Assembly: GCA_947643685.1 (NCBI GenBank)
Contig: CANRXD010000146.1
Coordinates: 1-5,354, forward strand
Origin: an uncultured Clostridium sp.
Lineage (GTDB): Bacteria; Bacillota; Clostridia; Lachnospirales; Lachnospiraceae
Reading direction: 5' to 3'
Length of the DNA stretch: 5,354 bases
Below the pieces are notes generated by a model. The model saw only the letters and a list, made by a program, of their open reading frames with translations, did no database searches and was not told where the DNA came from. Shown here in pieces: positions 1-5,276 of the stretch. Numbering within the stretch: the first letter of the stretch is position 1; each line of letters starts with the position of its first letter. The position numbers were made by a program, and so were the translations under genes.

Positions 1-68
1 AGATAGGAGAAGACCGGGGACATAATAAGCCCCAGAACTCCTCCGGCTGTTTTCAGGTACTTTTTCAT
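1..68 (-). CDS. N-terminal fragment of an unidentified gene, cut by the window edge
   Basis: An ATG at 68-66 on the minus strand opens a frame that stays open to base 1, giving 22 codons (MKKYLKTAGGVLGLIMSPVFSY). Two basic residues near the start are followed by a mostly hydrophobic stretch (about residues 9-22). This resembles a signal peptide or first transmembrane segment, so the product is probably secreted or membrane-bound. Shine-Dalgarno-like sequence is well placed: AGGAAGG (complement of 78-84) sits 9 nt before the ATG, and a second AGGA (complement of 73-76) sits 4 nt before it. The gene follows rsmH on the same strand with a 164 bp gap, so it probably has its own promoter. Too little is present to name a family. 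The call rests on the start, the ribosome-binding site and the N-terminal character. Confidence 0.6.
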   Translation of the reverse strand, partial: MKKYLKTAGGVLGLIMSPVFSY

Positions 69-232
69 TCCGTCCTGCCTTCCTGAATGTTCGACAAGTT
101 TCTGCCTGAACCGACTTATTTTTTCTAATCGTTACCCTATCACAAATTCCCCTTTTCTTCAAGAAAAATTCATATATTGGTAAGTTTTTTAAATCTTCTC
201 CTGGCGTATCCCCGTGAAGTCAGAAGAAACTG
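69..232. other. Intergenic spacer between rsmH and the partial gene; possible weak promoter
   Basis: This is 164 bp of AT-rich DNA downstream of rsmH and upstream of the partial gene, both on the minus strand. A possible sigma-A-type promoter for the partial gene is TTGAAG (complement of 157-162), a 17 bp spacer, then TAGGGT (complement of 134-139). The -35 matches the consensus at 4 of 6 positions and the -10 at only 3 of 6, so support is weak. The -35 lies in a small inverted repeat, TTTTCTT-C-AAGAAAA (153-167). I looked for a rho-independent terminator after the rsmH stop and found only a 6 bp TCTTCT/AGAAGA pairing with a 22 nt loop and no U-tract, which is not convincing. Confidence 0.3.
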
Positions 233-1300
233 TTAAGACGTCTTTTCATTCATGGAACGGATGGCCCAGCGCATTTTCGTGGAACGCGCCCTGGGATTTC
301 TCCCGCATTCTTCTGCGGAAGGGCGGATTACCTCCTCTGCAATCCTGCTGTAAAGGCCCGCCTTTTTTCCTTCCTTAAAGAACTGCTTTACAAGCCTGTC
401 CTCTCCGGAATGAAAGGTGAGGACAGCGACCCGTCCTCCCGGCACGAGAATTTCCGGCAGCTTTTCAAGGAAGCTGTAAAGAACTTCAAATTCCTGGTTC
501 ACATCAATTCTTAAGGCCTGAAAGCACCGTTTACAGGACTTGACCACTGCCTCTGCCCGCTCTTCCTCCGGCAGAAAACTCAGGGCACATTCGATGGCCT
601 CCTTAAACTGGGTGGTGGTCTCAATATACTGCTTTTTTCTGTTTCTCTTTCCCACTTCCCTCGCGATTTCCGCCGCATACACCTCATCGGCATTTTCCTT
701 AAACATTCCACAGAGTTCTTCCAAAGAAACGGAGGCAAGGCGTTGGGCCGCGGAAATCCCCTTTTGGGGATTCAGCCGCAAATCCAGGGGACCTTCAAAC
801 TTATAAGTAAAGCCCCGCTCCGGATTGTCAATCTGCATAGAGGATACGCCCAGATCTGCCAGAACAAAATCAAAGAGGCCCACCTCCGACGCCAGCACAT
901 CAACGTCCGCAAAATTCATCTGTCTGGCGGTGAAGATGTCCTCTCCAAAACCTTTCTCTTCCAGCCGCTTTCTTGTCTTTATGATCTCTATCGGATCCAC
1001 ATCCAGCCCGTAAAGATGGCCTTCTCCCTTTAAGGCCTTTAACATTTCACTGCTGTGTCCCCCATAGCCCAGAGTGGCATCCAGTCCCTTTTGTCCCGGT
1101 TTAATTTCCAGGAAATCCAGAATTTCCTTCACACAGATGGAAAGATGCATTCCCGCAGGTGTACTGCCCTTTTTAATGACCTTTTCAATGGTGTCAGCAT
1201 ATTTTTCCGGATTCTGCTCCTTGTATTTCTCCTCAAAGGTACGGGGGTGGGTCCCCCGGTAGCGGACGCGTCTTTTATGAACTTTATTTTCTTCTTCCAT
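233..1300 (-). CDS. rsmH: 16S rRNA (cytosine-1402-N4)-methyltransferase RsmH, N-terminally extended paralogue (RsmH2 type)
   Basis: This 355-aa protein has RsmH/MraW family motifs throughout. RsmH uses S-adenosylmethionine to methylate N4 of C1402 in helix 44 of 16S rRNA, at the decoding centre. Visible motifs are the SAM-binding loop LDATLGYGGHS (73-83), the acidic GLDVDP (98-103), DLGVSSMQID (149-158) with the following ERGF, PLDLRL (171-176), FQALRIDVN (260-268), TFHSGEDR (295-302) and NPRARSTKMR (335-344). Residues 1-45 form a basic extension before the usual family start. Canonical RsmH proteins are about 310 aa and lie in the mraZ-mraW-ftsL cell-division cluster. Here there are no division genes and the neighbour is rtcB, which fits the second copy (RsmH2) found in Lachnospiraceae. 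Several motif positions differ from typical RsmH: M155 replaces the usual Pro, K254-S255-C256 replaces His-Pro-Ala, and G299 replaces Leu in the SFHSLEDR motif. The start is the first ATG after a purine-rich AGAGAGG, though the 13 nt spacing is long. Family assignment is firm; the exact target is inferred. Confidence 0.93.
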   Translation of the reverse strand: MEEENKVHKRRVRYRGTHPRTFEEKYKEQNPEKYADTIEKVIKKGSTPAGMHLSICVKEILDFLEIKPGQKGLDATLGYGGHSSEMLKALKGEGHLYGLDVDPIEIIKTRKRLEEKGFGEDIFTARQMNFADVDVLASEVGLFDFVLADLGVSSMQIDNPERGFTYKFEGPLDLRLNPQKGISAAQRLASVSLEELCGMFKENADEVYAAEIAREVGKRNRKKQYIETTTQFKEAIECALSFLPEEERAEAVVKSCKRCFQALRIDVNQEFEVLYSFLEKLPEILVPGGRVAVLTFHSGEDRLVKQFFKEGKKAGLYSRIAEEVIRPSAEECGRNPRARSTKMRWAIRSMNEKTS

Positions 1301-1332
1301 AGATTTTTTGCACCCTCTCTTTTCTTGTGGAG

Positions 1333-1366
1333 TGCCCCCGGAAAATCCATCCCGAAGATGGGGGCA
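1333..1366 (-). other. Potential stem-loop in the rsmH 5' leader
   Basis: On the minus strand TGCCCCC pairs with GGGGGCA, a 7 bp GC-rich stem made of 1360-1366 with 1333-1339. The 20 nt enclosed contains an alternative smaller hairpin, CATC-TTCGG-GATG (1348-1360). It lies 32 nt upstream of the rsmH start, inside the leader expected from the promoter candidate at 1401-1409. There is no U-tract after either arm, so it is not an ordinary terminator. It could affect translation or mRNA stability, or it could be chance in a G/C-run region. I recognise no riboswitch or leader family here. Confidence 0.35.
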
Positions 1367-1400
1367 GAAAAATGTCCGGGAATGCTCCTCTATGAAACTA

Positions 1401-1409
1401 AATATACCA
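1401..1409 (-). promoter_or_regulatory. Candidate extended -10 promoter for rsmH
   Basis: On the minus strand TGG-TATATT forms an extended -10 element (TGn followed by a 5 of 6 match to TATAAT). It lies about 100 bp before the rsmH ATG, and transcription would start near 1393. No good -35 hexamer is found 16-18 bp upstream, where the sequence is close to TAGCGG; extended -10 promoters can work without one. The presence of a separate promoter suits the 243 bp gap between rtcB and rsmH, although read-through from rtcB cannot be excluded because no clear terminator separates them. Confidence 0.35.
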
Positions 1410-1495
1410 CATCTTTCGATAACCCGCTACTATATCCTGACTTTGCAGTCTTCATATATCCCCTTTTCAGTAATCATTCGGATTCCCCCTGAGCT

Positions 1496-1540
1496 GCTGC
1501 GGTATGCAGCCGCCTGGAATCGCTCCGCGATTGTGCTGCC
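1496..1540 (-). other. Cluster of small inverted repeats downstream of rtcB, possible 3' structure
   Basis: Just after the rtcB stop, AATCGC-GGA-GCGATT (1518-1532) is a perfect 6 bp stem with a 3 nt loop. Outside it, GCAGC upstream can pair with GCTGC downstream through an internal loop. The same GCTGC (complement of 1506-1510) can instead pair with a further GCAGC (complement of 1496-1500) across a 5 nt loop. The two folds are mutually exclusive. No run of U follows, so this is at best a weak or factor-dependent terminator, or a structure that stabilises the rtcB 3' end. Confidence 0.3.
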
Positions 1541-1543
1541 TGC

Positions 1544-2779
1544 TTATCCCTTCACCACTCCTACGGTCCTAAGTCTCCGCACAGGAACCACCAGGTCTTT
1601 CTGGCTGTCCATGACCATATCAATGTCCTTATAGGCAAACCGGCTCTCCTCCGCCACATCAGCCTTTCCTCTTTTTCCAAGTACCACACCCTGCCTGTTC
1701 AAATCCAGAATCACCTCCTCGGCTGTAAAGGCGGCCATGGCGCCCTTTCTGGAATACCGTCTTCCCGCGCCATGGGAACAGGAGCAGAAGCTTTCCGGAT
1801 TTCCCTTTCCCATGACCACGTAGCTGTATGAGCCCATGGCGCCGGGAATCACCGCCAGCTCCCCGTTTTCCGCCCGCACGGCGCCTTTTCTGTGAACAAA
1901 GACTTCCTCTCCGTAGTGGGTCTCCAGAGCTGCATAATTGTGATGACAGTTGATGTCTTCGGAAAATTCCAGGTTAAGATCCGTGTACTTTCCAATCCAC
2001 TTTTCCATCACCGCTTTTACGGCAAGCATCATTTTCTCCCTGTTTTCCCGGGCAAAATCCATGGAAAGATTCATCCAGTTTAAATACCGTCTCCCCTCCC
2101 TGCTGTCCGCAGAAAGGAAAGCCAGACGGTATTCATCGGGCACCTGGCTGTAATAGCGGATATTGATCTCCCGGGCTTTCTGATGGAAATAATCGCACAC
2201 AGATTTTCCGAAATGACGGCTTCCCGAATGAATCATGATGGAAAGGAACCCCTCATCGTCCGCCTGGAGCTCAATAAAATGGTTTCCGCCGCCCAAGGTC
2301 CCAATCTGAAAATATCCTGCCTCCATCTGTCCCAAAAGCTCTCCGTCCTCCTCATACCGGTCCATCTCATCAAAAGCCCTGTCTAAGGTATAACATGGCA
2401 TGGGAGTCTTATGATGGGAAAAGCCCACCGGAATATTCCGCATGATATCCCCGATCATGGCCTGAACCATGGTGCCGTTTCCTGTCATAATATCTTTGAT
2501 TTCCTCAAGCCGCACGTTGGTTCTTGTGTAGGCCATTCCGCATCCGATGTCCACCCCCACGGCATTGGGAATCACAACTCCCCTGGCTGCAATGACGCCG
2601 CCGATGGGCATTCCCATTCCTGCGTGGGTGTCCGGCATTAAGCTCACCCATTTATGGAGAAACGGAAGCCGGGACAGATGGTATGCCTGTTCCACACAGG
2701 TCTCATCCAGATCTTCCTTTGTTTCCAGCCACACCTTCACCGGGACCTTCATATTTTCCTTTTCATACCATACAAACAT
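1544..2779 (-). CDS. rtcB: RNA-splicing ligase RtcB (3'-phosphate/5'-OH RNA ligase)
   Basis: This 411-aa protein aligns along its whole length with the E. coli-type RtcB (about 408 aa). RtcB joins RNA ends bearing 2',3'-cyclic phosphate or 3'-phosphate to 5'-OH ends, using GTP and Mn2+ through a histidine-GMP intermediate. Visible motifs are MPDTHAG (48-54), VGVDIGCGM (74-82) with metal ligands D77 and C80, LGGGNHFIE (162-170) with N166/H167, IHSGSR (183-188) with H184, NCHHNY (277-282), and CSCSHGAGR (332-340) with the predicted guanylated H336. The C-terminus YKDID...VVKG carries the terminal active-site lysine, K410. No catalytic residue is missing. I chose the ATG at 2779 because the N-terminus then matches the family length and GAGAGG lies 10 nt upstream. 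The frame stays open to an ATG at 2881, but that extra 34 aa has no family counterpart and begins inside a palindrome. An ATG at 2752 (residue 10) is a possible alternative with an AAGGA nearby. Neither archease nor RtcA is in the window; the divergent neighbours are WYL regulators. Confidence 0.95.
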   Translation of the reverse strand: MFVWYEKENMKVPVKVWLETKEDLDETCVEQAYHLSRLPFLHKWVSLMPDTHAGMGMPIGGVIAARGVVIPNAVGVDIGCGMAYTRTNVRLEEIKDIMTGNGTMVQAMIGDIMRNIPVGFSHHKTPMPCYTLDRAFDEMDRYEEDGELLGQMEAGYFQIGTLGGGNHFIELQADDEGFLSIMIHSGSRHFGKSVCDYFHQKAREINIRYYSQVPDEYRLAFLSADSREGRRYLNWMNLSMDFARENREKMMLAVKAVMEKWIGKYTDLNLEFSEDINCHHNYAALETHYGEEVFVHRKGAVRAENGELAVIPGAMGSYSYVVMGKGNPESFCSCSHGAGRRYSRKGAMAAFTAEEVILDLNRQGVVLGKRGKADVAEESRFAYKDIDMVMDSQKDLVVPVRRLRTVGVVKG

Positions 2780-2783
2780 ACAC

Positions 2784-2789
2784 TCACAT
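2784..2789 (-). promoter_or_regulatory. Start-stop minimal upstream ORF (ATG-TGA) in the rtcB leader
   Basis: On the minus strand an ATG is followed at once by TGA, 10 nt before the chosen rtcB ATG. An AGGA (complement of 2797-2800) sits 7 nt before this ATG, a better spacing than the 10 nt between GAGAGG and the rtcB start. Ribosomes could therefore initiate here and terminate immediately, then reinitiate at rtcB. Minimal start-stop reading frames can hold ribosomes or promote peptidyl-tRNA drop-off in other systems. A hexamer such as this can arise by chance, so a function is only inferred. Confidence 0.3.
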
Positions 2790-2840
2790 CCTCTCTTCCT
2801 TATTTTGTGCAACAGTTCAGCCGTGCTCTGAATCTTCACA

Positions 2841-2852
2841 GGGCAGACGCCC
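2841..2852 (-). other. Small hairpin beside the palindrome in the rtcB leader
   Basis: GGGC and GCCC flank a 4 nt loop, 4 bp from the large palindrome and on the rtcB side of it. If the rtcB transcript starts upstream of 2885, the two hairpins would stack close together in the leader. The stem is only 4 bp, so this is a minor observation and may be chance in a GC-rich patch. Confidence 0.2.
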
Positions 2853-2856
2853 GGGG

Positions 2857-2885
2857 CTTCTTGTCCGCGGTACGCGGGCAAGAAG
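2857..2885. repeat. 29 bp near-perfect palindrome in the rtcB/WYL divergent spacer; candidate operator or leader hairpin
   Basis: The arms CTTCTTGTCCGCG (2857-2869) and CGCGGGCAAGAAG (2873-2885) are reverse complements at 12 of 13 positions around a GTA centre. In plus-strand RNA the one imperfect pair is a G-U wobble; in minus-strand (rtcB) RNA it is a C-A mismatch. It lies 78 bp upstream of the rtcB start and 143 bp upstream of the first WYL start. A plus-strand TATACT (2895-2900) could be the -10 of the WYL promoter, which would place the palindrome over the -35 region. No U-tract follows either arm, so it is not a terminator. A dyad of this size between a regulator pair and its divergent neighbour is typical of an operator, but a structured 5' leader of rtcB mRNA is an equal possibility. 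Confidence 0.55.
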
Positions 2886-2894
2886 ATGCAAGGC

Positions 2895-2900
2895 TATACT
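2895..2900 (+). promoter_or_regulatory. Possible -10 element for the WYL gene pair
   Basis: TATACT matches the -10 consensus at 5 of 6 positions. No acceptable -35 is found 16-18 bp upstream; that space is occupied by the right arm of the palindrome. A promoter lacking a -35 and overlapped by an operator would suit activator-dependent or autoregulated expression. The leader to the ATG at 3029 would be about 120 nt. Support is limited to the hexamer and its position. Confidence 0.22.
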
Positions 2901-3028
2901 GTTACTATTTTGTCTGTCTGTATCTTTAACATACCGGAATTTTCCAGGGAAATCATTTAAAAAACATTGCGAACATGGACTTTCCGGCTGCCATGGACTA
3001 TAATGAGAACAGAAATGAGGGCATGGAT

Positions 3029-4303
3029 ATGACAGAATTTAACGAACTGATAAAAAATTTTGACCGGATCCGGGACTACATGCGGCAGTTTTTTATCTAC
3101 GGATATAAAAACCGGGGAGACTTTGATAAAAAAAGCGGCCGCACCTATGACAACGAACGGAGACGGATTGAGAGCTGGCTGGGAGACTATGTGAAATCTG
3201 CCTACACGGAAAACGGAAAAAACGTCTATATCAGCGTGGACAGCAAAACCATCCCCCAGAACCCCTTATACAGAGCCTGGAAGTCCAAAAGCTTTACAGA
3301 TAACGATATTCTTCTGCACTTTTTTCTCCTGGATCTCCTCTTTGACAGCCCGGAAGGGAAAACGGCAAAGGATCTTGCAGACGAGATTTCTTCCCGGTAC
3401 GGCATGGCCTTTGACAGCCAGACCGTGCGGCTTAAACTTAAGGAATATGAAGAGCTGGGACTTTTTACATCCTTCAGACAAGGAAAAAACCTCTGCTACC
3501 GGCTCCTTCCCGGACCTGTATCCTCAAGTGACAAAACACTTTCTTCCGATACCTGGCAGGCCCTCCTTACGGCGGTCACCTTCTATCAGGAAGCCGCACC
3601 ATTCGGCTTTGTGGGAAGTACCATTCTGGATGAGACAGATACGGAAAACCATCTCTTTCAGTTTAAACACCACTTTATCGTCCATACTCTGGAGGACGGC
3701 GTCCTCTGTGATATTTTGACAGCCATGAAGAAGCAAAAGAGAATCTCCTTTATCAACAGAAGCAGCCGCAGCCAGAATAGCTCCACAGTGACAGGGATTC
3801 CCTTAAAAATATATGTCAGTACCCAGACCGGAAGACGGTATCTCTGCCTCTATCTGGAGGGACCGAGACGGTTCATCAATTACCGCCTGGACTCCATCAC
3901 TGCCGTAACGCATCTGGAGACTTGTGAGAAATATGAAGAATATGAGAATGCCCTTTTAAGAAACATGAGGCACTGCTGGGGCGTTTCCTTCGACGGCAGC
4001 AGCCGGATGGAGGAAATCTATATGAAGCTCTGGATTGATGAGGAGCGGGAACCTCATATTTTAAACCGTCTGTACCGGGAGAGCCGCGGCGGGGAAATCT
4101 TAAAAATCCGTGACCATGAATACCTGTACAGCGGCCTGTTTTTTGACACCAATGAGATGCTGTCCTGGGTGAAAACCTTCACCGGGCGGATTCTGGACAT
4201 TCAGGGCACCAATGCTGTGGCCATCGGAAAGCTTGTGCGGGATTTGGAAACAATGTATAAAATGTATGGTCTGCCGAAAGGAACGGAACATGGAACTGTT
4301 TGA
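3029..4303 (+). CDS. Winged-helix/WYL-domain transcriptional regulator (first of a tandem pair)
   Basis: This 424-aa protein has a WYL regulator architecture. Residues 1-60 are a charged N-terminal region resembling those of Lachnospiraceae WYL proteins I recall. Residues about 92-158 look like a winged helix-turn-helix, with a recognition-helix-like segment at DSQTVRLKLKEYEELGL (129-145) and a wing ending in YRL. The WYL domain spans about 226-297: the core GRRYLCLYLEG (268-278) keeps the Tyr-Leu pair but has R270 in place of the usual Trp, and NYRLDSI (284-290) matches the conserved FRLDRI-type strand. Residues about 328-412 form a C-terminal extension like WCX, ending in a helix rich in Leu, Met and Tyr. 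WYL domains sense ligands, in several known cases nucleic acid. The start at 3029 is preferred because GAGGG lies 7 nt upstream; ATGs at 2975, 2993 and 3023 lack a well-spaced site. It diverges from rtcB and overlaps the next gene by 14 bp. Its target is not known; rtcB or its own promoter is the likeliest guess. Confidence 0.85.
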   Translation: MTEFNELIKNFDRIRDYMRQFFIYGYKNRGDFDKKSGRTYDNERRRIESWLGDYVKSAYTENGKNVYISVDSKTIPQNPLYRAWKSKSFTDNDILLHFFLLDLLFDSPEGKTAKDLADEISSRYGMAFDSQTVRLKLKEYEELGLFTSFRQGKNLCYRLLPGPVSSSDKTLSSDTWQALLTAVTFYQEAAPFGFVGSTILDETDTENHLFQFKHHFIVHTLEDGVLCDILTAMKKQKRISFINRSSRSQNSSTVTGIPLKIYVSTQTGRRYLCLYLEGPRRFINYRLDSITAVTHLETCEKYEEYENALLRNMRHCWGVSFDGSSRMEEIYMKLWIDEEREPHILNRLYRESRGGEILKIRDHEYLYSGLFFDTNEMLSWVKTFTGRILDIQGTNAVAIGKLVRDLETMYKMYGLPKGTEHGTV

Positions 4304-5276
4304 GAAATACTATAACTGCTATTATCAGGTGATCCGCCATATTTTAATGGAAGCAGAATCCTCCCCGGTAACAGAAAAACGGATGCGTGAGCTTTCTGAA
4401 CTCTACGGATACCAGGAAAGCGCCCTGGCCATTGTACCAAAGCTTTTGGACGGGACCTGGCCTTTTCTTTCTTCCTCCGGATGTACGGTTCTTACACACC
4501 CTGACGTATTAAAGCCCGGTGCTCTTCCCCTCACAAAGGTCCAGAAATCCTGGCTTTCCGCCCTTTTAAAAGACCCCAGAATCCGGCTTTTTCTGACTGA
4601 GGAACAATATGGGGAAGCCGCCTTCTGGCTTTCCGGTACAGACCCTCTTTTTTCCTGGAAGGATTTTCATTTCTTTGATACTTATGAAGACAGAGACCCC
4701 TATGAGGACACAGAATACAAAAAACGCTTCCACATCATCCTTAATGCCCTCCAAAACAGGCAGGCTCTGTTTATCGCCTACGAAAACCGAAAAGGCGAAA
4801 GCTCTGTCCGGGAGGCTGCTCCCTACCAGCTCCAGTATTCTTCCAGAGACGGGAAGTTCAGGCTCTGTTGTCTGGAGCGGTCAGGAAAACAGTTTTCCAA
4901 AAATACGATCCTGAATCTGGGGCGGATTCTGGCCTGCCACCCCTCCCATGAAAAGATGCCGGAAACCGCCGCCCTACGTTCCTTCCTTCCGGTCCGCCGC
5001 TGTGAGGAGCCTGTGGTCCTGGAAATCGGCGGCGAGAGGAATTCCCTGGAACGGTGCATGCTGCACTTTGCCAACTATGAAAAGCGCACCAGATACAATG
5101 AAGAAACAAAAACCTGGATCTGTTCCCTTTACTATGACACGGCCGATGAGACAGAGCTTTTAATTGAAATTCTCTCCTTCGGCCCCGTTATCCGGGTACT
5201 GGGCCCTGATTCCTTTCTGGAGCAGATCCGGGCCCGGGTCACCCGGCAGCATGAGCTGTTTTATAAGCCCATCTGA
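4290..5276 (+). CDS. Second WYL-domain protein, degenerate partner of the preceding regulator
   Basis: This 328-aa protein has a WYL-like domain at about residues 145-215 and a WCX-like C-terminal domain at about 240-322, where SFGPVIRVLGPDSFLEQIRA (296-315) matches the typical end of WYL regulators. The WYL core is eroded: GKFRLCCLER (188-197) replaces the usual Trp-Tyr-Leu strand, and the RLDRI-like strand is reduced to LGRI (210-213). The N-terminus (about 1-65) may be a weak winged helix (VTEKRMRELSELYGYQESAL, 27-46), but I see no clear recognition helix. The start at 4290 has AAAGGA 7 nt upstream and lies inside the end of the preceding gene, with a 14 bp overlap that implies translational coupling and near-equal amounts. 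This suggests a heterodimer in which the first protein carries most DNA contacts, as in PafB/PafC-like pairs. An in-frame ATG at 4212 would add 26 aa but lies deep in the upstream gene with no good site. Confidence 0.8.
   Translation: MELFEKYYNCYYQVIRHILMEAESSPVTEKRMRELSELYGYQESALAIVPKLLDGTWPFLSSSGCTVLTHPDVLKPGALPLTKVQKSWLSALLKDPRIRLFLTEEQYGEAAFWLSGTDPLFSWKDFHFFDTYEDRDPYEDTEYKKRFHIILNALQNRQALFIAYENRKGESSVREAAPYQLQYSSRDGKFRLCCLERSGKQFSKNTILNLGRILACHPSHEKMPETAALRSFLPVRRCEEPVVLEIGGERNSLERCMLHFANYEKRTRYNEETKTWICSLYYDTADETELLIEILSFGPVIRVLGPDSFLEQIRARVTRQHELFYKPI

Larger units (their letters stand above)
1301..1543. other. Intergenic spacer between rtcB and rsmH
   Basis: These 243 bp separate two co-directional minus-strand genes. 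They hold the rsmH leader stem-loop, a candidate extended -10 element and, close to the rtcB stop, two small inverted repeats. I found no convincing small ORF with a ribosome-binding site, no U-tract terminator and no recognised RNA family. The length is more than a simple operon junction needs, so a regulatory role or a small RNA remains possible. Confidence 0.4.

Noticed and set aside
1055..1634. Plus-strand open frames of 108 and 145 codons over the start of rsmH, the spacer and the end of rtcB
   Set aside because: They lie antisense to the clearly conserved coding regions of rsmH and rtcB, have no ribosome-binding site and encode low-complexity Phe/Ser/Leu-rich sequence with no family resemblance.
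2780..2881. 34-codon upstream extension of rtcB starting at an ATG at 2881
   Set aside because: The extra residues have no counterpart in RtcB proteins, the start lies inside the large palindrome, and the ATG at 2779 gives the family's usual length and has a purine-rich site upstream.
2857..2885. The large palindrome as a bidirectional rho-independent terminator
   Set aside because: No run of U follows either arm, and the site lies upstream of both divergent genes where a terminator would have no gene to end.
2411..3003. Several plus-strand open frames of 76-106 codons antisense to rtcB and running into the spacer
   Set aside because: They mirror the rtcB coding strand, look compositionally unlike real proteins (His, Pro, Ser and Phe-rich) and overlap one another in different frames.
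2975..3028. 18-codon upstream extension of the first WYL gene
   Set aside because: ATGs at 2975, 2993 and 3023 lack a properly spaced Shine-Dalgarno site, whereas the ATG at 3029 has GAGGG exactly 7 nt upstream and gives an N-terminus resembling those I recall for this protein type.
4201..4440. Minus-strand open frames across the WYL gene junction
   Set aside because: They are antisense to two well-supported WYL genes, with no ribosome-binding site and no recognisable domain.
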